Made by a program: the position numbers and the translations under genes. A model generated the notes under the pieces. The model was not told the DNA's origin, did not search any database, and was given only the letters and a program-made list of their open reading frames with translations. Source: Capronia americana (taxonomy: Eukaryota; Ascomycota; Eurotiomycetes; Chaetothyriales; Herpotrichiellaceae). From it: a DNA stretch of 64,000 nt. Where the stretch lies: assembly GCA_016110215.1 (NCBI GenBank), contig JADWQD010000028.1, positions 44,821 to 108,820 of the forward strand. Direction: 5' to 3'. This document shows positions 52,327-63,175 of the stretch, in pieces; the stretch's first letter is position 1, and each line of letters begins with the position of its first letter.

Positions 52327-53405
52327 TCAGGCGCGGATACTACTCGGAGCCGTGCTCCACCTCAGCCTCCTCAGTCCACCTGCACTTGATTTCATGGCTT
52401 CTTGACCACAGTTTCCGCCGGGGAGGCCCATCTCCCCTTCAATCCTGCCGACTTCACGGCCCAAAGCATATCCAGCGCTGAAACTGATGGCGGAGAAGAC
52501 CAGAACCACGCCAGCAGAAATCATCCAGGAAGCCAACGTCGGGCTAATTGAGTCGTCGTTCGCAGCCGCTGTCTTGTTCGTGGAACGGACCTTCTTTGCC
52601 AGGCGGTCTTTGCTGGATTCACGGGACTTTCGTTTACTCTGTTTCGGGGACGAACTTCTCCTTTGCCGCACCGGATTTTGTAGCTCTGATTCTGGGACGA
52701 GACGTAAGGTGGTCGGTTGTGTTGATGCTCGTGGAGGGGATGGTCTGGTTTCGGCGCCTTTCGGTCGGACAGCGGCAGCACAAGAAAGCAATGTGGTTAA
52801 AGAGGCTCGGAGAGCGGCATCGTGATCTGGCTGGTATGATGAGGAGGTAGGGCGATTCCGTGACTGGAAATGACGTTGGTAACTCCGCTGTGTGACTGTC
52901 TGGTCCGCACGAGACTCGGCGGGGACAGCTGGAAAGTATGAATCGGCCGCTGGTCGATTGTGACCAGCAGCGCTAGGAGGGTGAGAGAAAGCATTTGGTT
53001 GAGGGGTGAAAACCTTTCCCAAACTCCCAACACCTAGAGCGGTAGATGTATCATCATCGTCGGCTGCTTCATCTTGAGAGATGTCTTCGTTAGAGCTGCT
53101 CATAACTCGGTCGCTATCGCTCTCGCTCTCTTCATACTCGTCTTGGCTGCTTCCAGCAGCACTTGCCGACCGCTGTTGAGGCCGTGTAATCTGGGAAGAG
53201 GCTCGGAGTTGGCGAGACATGCGCGCGTCTCGCGATCGGACTTCAAGTCCGGTAGTAATGATATCGTTATTGGCGGACGACAAAGAGGCCGATGAGGCTC
53301 CCGAGGATATCTCAATCCATGAATCTGCTGAGATGTGAGCAACATATATCGGGGTACAAGATTGGTGCAAGGAAAAAGCCTACCTTCGGAGTGCGTTCCT
53401 CGCAT
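52327..53405 (-). CDS. Conserved fungal protein with one C-terminal membrane helix
   Basis: 340 residues from two exons: a 22-nt first exon (53405-53384) and 53327-52327. The start MRGTHSEADSWIEIS is formed across the intron, and I believe it is shared by hypothetical proteins of many Pezizomycotina. The middle is disordered, with an acidic Ser-rich run (EYEESESDSDRVMSSSNEDI) and basic KQSKRKSRESSKDR. A single helix, MISAGVVLVFSAISFSAGYA, is followed by GREVGRIEG near the end. Function unknown. The short first exon would be missed by an ORF search, which would choose a wrong upstream start. Confidence 0.75.
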
Positions 53406-54526
53406 ACTGGTATTTACTGGAAGGGATGGAGAATCCGCGGTCCATAGAGTCCGAGATTCTGCTCGCTCACTTCTGTGTGAGCCAAAGGGCTCTGTTTGAG
53501 CTGGTCGCATCCTGTGCAGAGAGCCTTATCGCCTGTAGGTTCGATGGAAGTCGATGTCGTGATACGCTCGGGCCGTCGCCTGCGCTTCGTGGTCTTCAAC
53601 TGCGGCGGTGGGACGGCAATGGATAGGGAACTCCTTGCAATGTGAAAGGCGAATCGAAGTTGTTGAATGAATAAAATGTAGAGACTGATCACACGGCACG
53701 CGGGTGCAGCTGGCAGGTCGCAAACGGCGGTCCTTGGCCTGGGTCTCACCGCTGACGATGGTGGGGGAGTGTCGTGATGCGGTGGGATTACGCGACTGCG
53801 ACGATCCGCGCCACAAGGGCCTTTTGTGACAAGCGGGGTATGGCTGTATGACCTTCACGTTGGCACGAGATGTGGCGAAGATAATATTCGAGAAGAGAGC
53901 GTGAGATTGTGAAAGGAAGACGGCTGAGGAAGTGTTGAGGGCCCGTATTCAATGGAGTTGTTGTACCAGCATCCAGCTGCCAGGTATGCAAGTCCTGGAA
54001 TGATGGGTTTCTAGAACGGGCTTGACTAGTCACCATTGCCTAGGCCACTCAGCTGGATTTCCTGGCACCGAAATGAACGGCCGATCTTGATTTGGTATGC
54101 AGGATCAGGCGTCACGGATGGGTGATGGGAATGCATCACGCGGGCAAGGGCTATGGTTGCATGATGGCCGCATCCGACGAGGCCAATCAGTCATGCAGCC
54201 AATCTATTTCCGAGCCCGACATCGGCGCACCTAAGAAGTAAGACAATGGCTAGAGAAAACCCGAGTTTCGAGTAGAGTGAAGTTCATTGCATTCGGTTGT
54301 TTCATTCCCCTTCTTTTAACTCCATTTACAAGGACAGAAAGCATTTCGAACTTTTGTGGCGTTTATGTTGTGCGCCCATCATCACAGGTATCTCGGTGTA
54401 CACGTACATAGAGGATGTTCCCAAGGCACAGTGATGATCGGACACAGCGAATTCCCCACCAGAACGCCGTATCCAGGACTTCGCAGGATCCCAGGTTCAG
54501 GATGATACTCACCGAGCTTCATTCAT
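53406..54526. other. Intergenic, nothing recognised
   Basis: About 1.1 kb between the 5' end of one minus-strand gene and the 3' end of the next. Confidence 0.45.
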
Positions 54527-56123
54527 TCAGAAGGTAACCTTGGTGCCGGAGAAGTCTCCAAAGCCGCCGCGGTTAGTGGTGCCACCTCGACCACCACGAG
54601 GAGCTCCACGTCCACGACCACCTCCTCGTCCACCGAATCCTCCACGGCCGCCGCGACCACCAAAGTCACCCCGGCCACCTCCACGACCACCTCGTCCGCC
54701 GAAGCCTCCACGGCCGCCGCCGCGACCGCCAAAGCCACCACGGGCAGGAGAATCACCACCATTCTGGCGGCGGGACGAAGCGTAATCAATTCGGACTGGA
54801 CGATTCTTGATAAAGGAACCCTGCGCACCCTCCAATGCAGCTTTGGCTTCATCGACAGAGGCGAATGTGACATATCCGAATCCTTTCACAGAGCCATCTT
54901 CGGGGTTCGTGGGAATCCGGACGCCGGTAGCAGTGCCGAAAGGAGAGAATATGTCGTAGACATCGTCCTCGGTGGCCTCAAAGGACAAATTTCCAAGGAA
55001 CAATGTGTCGGATGGCTCACTGAGCTGGTCGCCAAAGCGCTCGCCGCGGACCTGTTGCTTCTCTCTTGCATCTTTCTTCGCATTGGCATAGTCAATGTTG
55101 AGGGGGCGGCCGTCTAGCTCGGTACCCTTCTTCGCATTGTAGGCATTAGTAGCATCGGCGGCATTGACAAACTCGACGTAGCCGTAACTAGATCACGTTA
55201 GACAGGCAATGAAGATCTATGGAGGACGACACGTACCCTTTAGAGCGGCCGTCATCGCGGTTGGTGATCAAGCGCACGCCAGCGATCTCACCAAACTCTT
55301 CGAATTCGGACTTCAACCATTCTTCATCGACGTTCCAGGAGAGGTTGCCGACGAAGAGGTTCGCGCTCGCACCCTTCTCTTCAGCCTCCACTTTGGTCTT
55401 TTTGAACGCAGGCTCATCGGCTTCTTCGGCCTTGCGCTTGGTCGGCTTCACTTCGACCTCATCAGAAGCGGAAGATGCGTCGCTGTCTTCGTCAGAGTCG
55501 GCGTCCTCGTCGCTGCTTGCCTCAGCTCCAGTGTTGGCTTTCTGTTTTGCTGGGGTCTCCTCTTCGTCACTGTCGGAATCTCCAGAGCTGCTGTCGTCGG
55601 ACTCGTCATCGTCCTCGGTGACACCTTTGGCAGCACCGTTGAGCGCAGGTTTCTCGTCCTCGGAATCCTCGTCGCTGGCGGATTCGTCGCTTTCATCGTC
55701 ATCGCTGTCAGATGTAGCAGCAGGAGCAGCCTTGGCTTTGAGAGCGGAACTGGTCGCTTTGGGCGCGTCGTCCTCAGAAGAATCCGAGTCGGATTCGTCG
55801 CTAGAATCATCTTTGGCAGCGACTTTGACACCGTTGCTTCCATTTGTCTTGACCTCAGCCTCACTTTCGGACTCGTCCTCAGAAGAGCTTCCCTCAGATT
55901 CGGACTCGGACTCGGGCTCAGGAGTGGGCTCCTTAACAGGGACTTTCTTGTTCTTCTTATCTTTCTTCTGGGACTTGACAGCAACCTCTTTGGCAACTTC
56001 CTTGCTCTTCGCTTTGGTGCTCTGAGCTGGTTTTGTCACCGAAGCACCTTTGACCTTCGATAGGACATCAGGCTTGGAAGGTTTGGTGGCGCTAGGCGCA
56101 GATTTCTTCGAGACTTTCGACAT
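54527..56123 (-). CDS. NSR1: Nucleolin-like protein (Nsr1/Gar2), two RRMs and RGG tail
   Basis: Nucleolar protein for pre-rRNA processing and 40S biogenesis. Two exons, 56123-55237 and 55187-54527 (50-nt intron inside RRM1), give 515 residues. Residues 1-60 are Lys/Ser-rich. Residues 65-230 carry long Ser/Asp/Glu runs separated by basic patches, as in nucleolin. RRM1 has RNP2 LFVGNL and RNP1 SKGYGYVEF across the junction. RRM2 has LFLGNL and KGFGYVTF. The tail is RGG/GGRGG repeats and ends SGTKVTF. The acidic repeats create long chance frames on the other strand, which I rejected. Confidence 0.95.
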
Positions 56124-56787
56124 GATGTGATCTGAATGAGACGACTCGATGGTCAGTTCGATGCGATGAAGAAAGGGATGAAGATTGTAGACAAACTGGT
56201 AATCTGGTTGAAATTTTCAGGCAGACGAATTTTGAGCCCTCAGAAACCACTGTGGAAAACTTTGTGCGGCAGAACCCTCAACCCCCTAGATGAATTTTGA
56301 GCCCTCAGATCCCACTGGTCACTTGGCGAAGCAAGTGAGTGGCAGAAATGTGAATTTCTGCTGATTGCGCAACGGAGCGGACTTGAGTAGAACTCGGCAG
56401 CAGGATGAGAAGAGCAAGAACCTGCGACAAGCTTATGTGCAAACCCTCAGTGGCAACAGACCCACAGAGCCCTCGATGAACCTCAATAATGATGCCCTCG
56501 GAAAAAAGCCCACGGTGCAGATATTGTCAGGTAAGAAGTATGGGAGATGCAAACTGGAGAAAAGTTGCGACTTAAAAAGCTTGGGATCACTTCGAAAATT
56601 TCTGAGGAGACCGCCACTCCGCTGAAAAGCTTATCTTATCAAATCCGATGGCTGGGTCCGAGCATGCATCGGTTGCTCCACTGGAGTGGATGCAGTTTCC
56701 ATTGGCCGGCACAAGCCTCTGCCTGAAAGCTCATCTGAACAGCATTGCAGCTGGAATTCCTGTCTTGGAATGATATAATCGTCCACC
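56124..56787. promoter_or_regulatory. Divergent promoter region NSR1 / ALG6
   Basis: 664 bp between two divergent housekeeping genes. It contains a 26-bp direct repeat, listed separately. Confidence 0.45.
56227..56317 (+). repeat. 26-bp tandem-spaced promoter repeat
   Basis: GAATTTTGAGCCCTCAGA followed two bases later by CCACTG occurs at 56227-56252 and again at 56292-56317, 65 bp apart. Further GAGCCCTC or CCCTCAG words occur at about 56450-56480. It may be a binding site for NSR1 or ALG6 control. Confidence 0.55.
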
Positions 56788-58691
56788 ATGTCTTCCCCAA
56801 GCTCACACAGACCGCGAAAGAAGCGAAAACAAGGTCCAACTCTGCTTCGAAGCAACACCATCACCGACATTGTCAAGGTCGGGCCCGATGACACCGATGC
56901 CATCACACCAGAATTTCCCCTGGTCGCCTTCTTATGGCCAGCTCGAGGAACCACATCTCAATGGATCCTGCTCCCTCTGATTTTGATGGTGGTTGGCCTG
57001 TTCAGATGGAGCGTGGGTCTCTGGGGCCATTCTGGCTACATGTCACCTCCCATGTACGGGGATTTCGAGGCGCAGAGGCATTGGATGGAGATCACGACAC
57101 ATTTGCCGGTATCAAAATGGTATTTCTACGACCTCCAGTACTGGGGTCTTGATTATCCACCATTGACAGCCTATCATTCATGGCTTTGCGGCAAGGTGTA
57201 AGTGCTAGCACATTGGAGTTACCTAGGCTTCCTGCTGACAATGGAAGTGGATCGTTGTTCAATCCAGCCTGGTTCGCGTTTGACGAGTCTCGTGGCATGG
57301 AGGAGCAGCATCTCAGGGTCTTTATGCGCGCAACAGTCATCCTGTCCGAATATCTCATCTACGTTCCAGCCTTGATCGTCTTCCTTCGCCATTACAGCCG
57401 GACCCACGGCACTGGAATCACGTCCATGTCAATTGCACTCGTCGCCATTCTTATGCAACCTTCGACGATGCTCATCGACCACGGCCACTTCCAATACAAC
57501 ACGGTGATGCTCGGCTTTGTCATTGCGACACTCTCAAGCATCTATGCAGGTCGGCTGCTCTGGTCTTGCATTTTCTTTGTCGCCGCTCTCGGGTTCAAGC
57601 AGATGGCGCTCTACTACTCTCCCGTGATCTTCGCTTATCTTCTGGGATCTTGTTTGACTCCGAAGATTCGCCCTGGACGACTCGTCTCGATCTCGATCAT
57701 CACGATCGTTGCATTTGCCATGTTATTTGCTCCTCTGCTTCTCGGATCACTTTATGACAGCTACCGGCAGATTTCCTTCGAAGCAATGTCGCCGCCTCCC
57801 TTTCTTGCGGAAAGAAGAGTTTCTCTCAATCCCCGCAACCCCTACGACATGATCATTCTGCAGATCAGCCAGGCTATCCATCGGATCTTTCCGTTTGCTC
57901 GCGGTCTGTTCGAGGACAAAGTCGCCAACTTCTGGTGCTTCGCCAATACCTTTTACAAACTTCGCAAACTGCAAGCAATCGTCGACCTTCCTCGTCTCTC
58001 TGCTGTCGCTACATTGGCCTCCATTCTTCCACCGATGCTTGTGGTCTGCGCAGTTCCAAGGAAGACGCTGCTCCCCTACGCCTTGGCCACCTCCGCTTGG
58101 GGATTCTTTCTCTTCTCGTTTCAAGTTCACGAGAAGTCGGTGCTTCTACCATTACTACCCATGACACTTCTTCTTGCTAGTAAGCAGGGCCTTAGTAAGG
58201 AGTACCGAGCATGGATTGGATGGGCAAATGCAGTGGGTGTTTGGACAATGTTCCCGCTGCTGAAGAGAGATCGGCTCACGATCCCGTATGTCGTGGTATC
58301 GCTTCTTTGGGCCTACTTGCTGGGTCTTCCGCCCGCAAGTGTCAGTGCATACTACGATCCTGAGCATGAGAACGTCGTTGGCCGACCACTTGCACCGGAC
58401 GAGCTATCAACGCCGACCAAGATCCTCCACTTCCAGACGTATGTCGTAATGGCGTTCTGGCACGTGCTTGCGGCATTTGCAATCCCGCCTGAGGACAAGC
58501 CAGATCTTTGGGTCGTGGTCAACGCGTGCATTGGCGCTGCTTGTTTCGGCATCTGTTACCTCTGGTGTCTTTGGAAGCTGGTATTGGAGAGCGGACTGCT
58601 GGACGGATATTTCGAGGATCGGTCAGCGGTTGAAGAGCATGGCAGCACCTCGAGGGAGTCCTCGACGGTGCCAGATAAGAAGAGCAAGTGA
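56788..58691 (+). CDS. ALG6: Dolichyl-P-Glc:Man9GlcNAc2-PP-dolichol alpha-1,3-glucosyltransferase
   Basis: ER multi-pass GT57 enzyme that adds the first glucose to the lipid-linked N-glycan precursor. Exons 56788-57197 and 57248-58691 (50-nt intron) give 617 residues. A basic cytosolic start (RPRKKRKQG) precedes the first helix WILLPLILMVVGLFRW. The luminal loop carries the catalytic-type motif MYGDFEAQRHWMEIT and then WGLDYPPLTAYHSW, diagnostic for ALG6/ALG8. LIDHGHFQYNTVMLG and FCFANTFYKLRK-like blocks and SFQVHEKSVLLPLLP follow. ALG6 rather than ALG8 is chosen from the overall N-terminal layout. Confidence 0.92.
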
Positions 58692-58832
58692 ATTGTTCAT
58701 TACGGGCTCGTTGAGCCCATCCTGCCGTTATCGAATGCCATCGTGTGATATCAAAAGCAAAATGTACAAGAAGTCGTCTCTCATGCGGATAGCTCGAACC
58801 CACTGTCATCAGATATACCTTCCTTTCCCATT

Positions 58833-59492
58833 CTATGCGTAATTGACTACTCCCTTCACGGCCCAGATCTCACCATTGCCCACCCTACCGACCACACCAT
58901 CAACCACCAAATTCCCAGGTTGGATGATCCTCTTCCCATCGCTGTTCTCTTCCCACCATAGCTCTTGGCCGCCCAAGGTCTTCATCCTCTCTCCTTCCTT
59001 CCAAGGACTCACTGGAACAACGTGCTCTTCGACGAACCTTTGGAGATTCTGCGCCGCTTTGTCCTCATTGTATTGCGCACTCACTCCCTCATCTCCCGGT
59101 CTGTCTTCCCATGGTTTTCGGGGCAGGGCCTGCATTGCGCTGTTCAAGGGAGCAAGGAGCGTCGTGTTATCTTCTGGCTTCGTCGATTCCAGGCGGCCAG
59201 TCACACTGGAGATGTCTCGTGTGAGGGAGGCGAAGATGTTGATTTTCCGTGTTTGAGGCAGAATGTCTGAGATTGACAGAGTGTTGTCACCGGCATTGCC
59301 ACCTCCATTCGGGCTTTCTGGCTCAGCACCGCCCTGTACGGGACCTGGATTCATTGGGTTTTGATATTGTGCCGGTTGGAGGGGCAGGGCTGCGGATAGC
59401 GAAGGGATGCCACGGAGGAAACCCAGCGGCGAGATGGCGGCGGCAAGGGAGATTGACGAGTAGAGGGAGGCGAGGAGGATTGTGCGACGCAT
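58833..59492 (-). CDS. Secreted fasciclin (FAS1) domain protein
   Basis: 219 residues from an in-frame ATG at 59492, chosen because it begins a signal peptide (MRRTILLASLYSSISLAAA). A Pro/Gly/Asn-rich linker follows, then one FAS1 domain: FASLTRDISSVTGRLE, the H1-like TTLLAPLNSAMQALP, and the H2-like VDGVVGRVGNGEIWAVKGVV near the end. Single-FAS1 proteins occur at fungal cell surfaces or in vacuoles and act in adhesion or are of unknown role. No GPI signal or transmembrane helix follows. It is convergent with ALG6, about 140 bp apart. Confidence 0.82.
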   Translation of the reverse strand: MRRTILLASLYSSISLAAAISPLGFLRGIPSLSAALPLQPAQYQNPMNPGPVQGGAEPESPNGGGNAGDNTLSISDILPQTRKINIFASLTRDISSVTGRLESTKPEDNTTLLAPLNSAMQALPRKPWEDRPGDEGVSAQYNEDKAAQNLQRFVEEHVVPVSPWKEGERMKTLGGQELWWEENSDGKRIIQPGNLVVDGVVGRVGNGEIWAVKGVVNYA

Positions 59493-61023
59493 CTTGATGC
59501 TCTGGTCTGTTGTAGAATTGTGGCCGTGGATGGTCCAAGTGTTGGAACAAGCGTGTGGTTGCCAGAAGCCGACTGACTGAGTGACGTCGGTGCCGAGAAG
59601 ATGCAGCCACGATTCTTGCTGATCCCGCTCGCCCCTCTGCTCAACTTCTCTGTCACCTACAACATGTCGACCTGGCCTCGCTCTGGCGGGCGCGAAGATT
59701 ACACCGTGGGAAGCGGCCAGCACAACTTGTGAGCACCAGGGACAGAACGTTTGAAGTGGGAATGCATGAGATGGTCCATTACCTTGATCCTTTACTGTTA
59801 TCTGACATTCGATGTTCAGTGCTGTACTCGAACTTCTGAGCCCCGAGTTTCTCGCTCTTCGCCCACAGCTTTTCCTCCAGTGCTCCATCCACCGCCCAGT
59901 CGGCGGCTTTCGCAGGCTGACAATCGCTCCAGTTCACCCCCCTTTAACCTGCCTTTGCTCCTCCTTCGTTGCCTTAATCTCTGGGTCCAAGGCACGTCTC
60001 AGCGTCGTCCAACGCCTTGGCCCAAAGTCTTCGGTTCGCGTTCCATTTGTGAAACAATCCCTTCAATACTGCCTGAACCAAGTGGGGTTCAGCTATGTAC
60101 CGACAGCACCCGGGTGAAACGACAGGCTCCAAATGCTATACCGCTGGTGGAGGCGTTGGTAAAATCCAATAGAGAAGAGCACGTTCGCGGTCTTGGACTG
60201 GCCATAACCTGGTATTGGATTGTGCGTCTCGCCTGTGTCCGTGTGTATGCGTTGGGGAACAACCCACGAATGGCCTCGGTGTTGGGTCGCTCTGAGTTTG
60301 GCAGCCCAGAAGGTGCTTTGATGAGGTTGGTATCCGAGAAAGCATGAACTGTGGACAGCAGTATTCCTCAAACATTCCCGATCAGCAGTTCGGGGTCAAT
60401 CCGGCGTTCTCGGACTTGTCAAGAGTTCTCTCTTCTCGAGTATAGTGGAGGCGGTACGTATTCGGCCAAAATCAGCCTGTCCTCCTGAGCTGCGCTCGGT
60501 CTGAACCGCACATCGCTGTTTGGTCTCGCTCTACATATACGACCACTTTCTGAGCGCCGAACGAGGGTCCGGCCACCGTTTTCCTTCAATACGTTATTGT
60601 GTCTGCGCTTACCTTCTACGGTCAGAGCAAGAAGCTAGCCAGGGCAGGGATGCGCAATGCGATGTCCTGCTGTAAAGAAAACGCTTCCTTGGGTTGAGAA
60701 CGACATGCATTGATTGCTCCCGCGTTTGGACCCTGGCTCGCGCCCGAAGAATCGCAATGCGTTTCCAGGCATCTCGAAAGAACCGAGAGCTTGCTCAAGC
60801 GCACCGGCATGCTAAGTCATTCCCTTCATGGTCTGTTTGCGGCCCAGACCAAGGACGCAAAGCTGCCAGAAGATCCTCCCTCTGTTCTTAACCTTCAAGA
60901 AACTGGTAAGCAGGTCGTCCATATTCCAGTGATCCTGTCGTCGAGCCGCCACACAACACACATATTAAAGCTCGACAAGACGCATCATAGTGCAACATAC
61001 AATGCCAATGGAGCGACTTAGGC
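59493..61023. other. Intergenic with an SDR relic and a possible decayed ORF
   Basis: About 1.5 kb without an intact gene. Relics are listed separately. Confidence 0.45.
59950..60206 (-). pseudogene. Short-chain dehydrogenase/reductase relic
   Basis: Minus-strand reading gives GYGQSKTANVLFS, the Y-x3-K catalytic block of SDRs, followed at the right distance by WSLSFHPGAVGT, the usual post-catalytic HPG motif. A stop follows, and then ALDPEIK, as in the C-terminus of retinol-dehydrogenase-like SDRs, with further stops between. The N-terminal Rossmann GxxxGxG part is not visible. A degenerate fragment. Confidence 0.6.
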
Positions 61024-61499
61024 ATGAACACTGCGACCATGGACCAAGCGATTAGTGAAGCGTACAATCAAATCGGGATCAAGTCTATCACAAACGACAG
61101 CAAGAATGCCCGAGTCCAGGCCAAGCCCGTCACGAATATGAATGACGGCACACCACCCAATGGCCATGTCTTCCTCGAGTTCCAACCCAGCAGCCCTGAC
61201 GGAAGCTGGAATATTAACACTGGGAACTGCCGAAGTCTTGCCCGAGAGATAACAGGGAAATATCGCAATGACGACCGGTTTTGGGAAAAGAACCTAGGCA
61301 GGGTCTATTGCTTCCCATACGGACTGATGAATTTGGACTCAGCAAGCTACAACCACCACATAAGCCCAACAAAACCCTGTCCGTGGTGAAGCGCCGAACA
61401 ACCCTGGCGAAGGACACGGCAGGGACACAGGTCGACGGCAAGGAAGTAGATCAACGATATTATTTGTATGAGCGAATATGCAACGACCCTGCGCTATAG
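60710..61499 (+). pseudogene. Possible decayed ORF in three frames
   Basis: Three consecutive protein-like pieces in different frames: one ending at 61021 (with GLFAAQTKDAKLPEDPP), one from the ATG at 61024 to 61389 (with GHVFLEFQPSSPDGSWN), and one continuing to 61499 (with GTQVDGKEVDQRYYLYER). None matches a family I know. The succession suggests a frameshifted gene, but unrelated small ORFs are possible. Confidence 0.3.
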
Positions 61500-61647
61500 G
61501 AGGCCAGCAAGGGATTGATTCCCGCTAGCTGGTGGGAGTTGGGGGTTGCATATAATTTCACACATTGTACCAACTTTAGCTCAATCAGTTATATCTCCCG
61601 ATCAAAGTTCGGGTATTATGTTCTGGCAGTATATCACATAGAGCCGT

Positions 61648-63175
61648 CTAGGCCTCCATCAATGGCACTGACGCTTCCTGCCTCGGCTGTGCATCTTTAT
61701 ACATCAGGCCGGCAAAGGGGCTCCCTTGGCTGAGCCGGATCGCCCGTCCCTCTCGGAACCAAAGCCAGGCAGCAACGGATATAACCAGAGCGGCCAAACA
61801 ACCCACTCCAATAACAACAGTCCAGTACCTCGGCCTGGTCAACTCCGGCTGGCCCACCGCCGGAGCGACGTACAAGAGCATGATGCCCATGACGGGCTCC
61901 AGCGATCCATCCATCAGTGCCATCGGCTCGTGCAACTTCGTGTCATAGTACGCGTTGATGAACCATCCATCCGCGGGAGTCGTCTCTCCGAGCACCGTGC
62001 AGGTGTCAATGGCGGAGATGTGCTCCGTCGTGGCACCGTCGTCGTCGTCGTCGTCGTCGACGTTGCGGTACGCATTGTACGCGGCGCTGGCCCCGCAACT
62101 GAGCTTGCCGTTCTTGATGAGGTTGATGTGCGTGCCCCCGTCGTGGAGATGCCCGCCCGCGAAGGTGATGGTGCCTGGTTGCGTGCCCAGCAGCACCGGG
62201 CTCGTGTAGATGAACGTCGAGTCCCGATACGCGGGCTGGTCGGACGTGCTGCAGCCCCCGACGTCGAGCCAGTACGGAACGATGGCGGAGAAGCCCTGGG
62301 CGTCGCGGGCCTTGACGTACTCGTACGTGACGGTGAAGACGATGTCGTCCTGCGCTCGGTCCGGGTGTATGTTCATCAAATCCACCACGAGGGAGACTTC
62401 GTCCGCAGCGCCAATGTAATAGCCGGCTTTGAACGCGCTGGAGAGGCAAGAGAGGGAGGTTAGCGCACGGTCAAGTTGACGCCGTCCGTCTTGTCTTGTC
62501 TCATCTCGTCGAAGGAATGGGGAGGGATGGGAAGGGAAGTGGACATTAGAGAACGCATATCAAACACAACTCCCATCACCACGCACTCACTTACCCGGCC
62601 GCCGAAATTTCAATCGCCGTCCTCTCGTTCCCCGAGGCCGCGAACCTCTGGCCTACGTTCCCGCACACGGCGTCGGTCTGGTTACGGTTGACCAACACGC
62701 CATGGTGCAGCCACATGCCGGTGTCGGCGTCGGCGGTCCTGCCGTCCGCGTGCTCGAGACCCATGCGGAGGTATGTGACGAAACAGTCCTGGCAGGGGAG
62801 TGTCGTCGCGCGGTGGAAGAACTGGGCCATGCCGTCGTTGTCCGTCATCGGCGGGACCGTGACGGCGCCGTATTTGATGGTGACTCTCTCCGAATCATGG
62901 TCGCGGAAGTACGCGGCCTTGGTGGAGATCCTTGTTGTTTCTAAGCAGGCGAGGAAGACATAGTTAGTACTGATCAAGGAGTGGTAGAGGAGTGTCTGTC
63001 GAGTATGCATATAGGCATATGGTTTTACAGGACTGTGCTTGTGGAAAAGTACGAGTATGTACATACCTGCCGGAAGTGACTTTCCGCGGCCATGTCCGCC
63101 ACTGGCGCTGGCTACAGGCACAAACAGAGACACGGAGAGAGACAAGAACGTCACCAAGAGCGCGAACAGCGCCAT
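61648..63175 (-). CDS. SURNod19-like secreted/type I membrane protein
   Basis: 414 residues from three exons: 63175-63067, 62940-62595 and 62437-61648. It starts with a signal peptide (MALFALLVTFLSLSVSLFVP). The ectodomain has TTLPCQDCFVTYLRMGLEHA, then DTGMWLHHGVLVNRNQTD, which matches the WLHH signature of the stress-up-regulated Nod19 family, then FAGGHLHDGGTHINLIKNG, a possible metal-binding His pattern. A polymeric Asp run precedes the end of the domain. One transmembrane helix (WTVVIGVGCLAALVISVAAW) and a short cytosolic tail follow. The activity is unknown. Relation to copper-dependent monooxygenases is possible from the His patterns. Confidence 0.75.
62038..62058 (+). repeat. (GTC)7 trinucleotide run inside the SURNod19-like gene
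   Basis: Encodes an Asp run on the minus strand. Likely length-variable. Confidence 0.8.

Noticed and set aside
52487..52850. Plus-strand open frames opposite the one-TM protein
   Set aside because: They are shadows of its basic and Ser-rich codons.
55209..56063. Two open frames of 268 and 284 codons on the strand opposite NSR1
   Set aside because: They mirror the Ser/Asp/Glu repeat codons of the real gene. The translations are low complexity without motifs.
59751..60347. 198-codon plus-strand open frame
   Set aside because: It is the antisense shadow of the SDR relic; the translation looks random.
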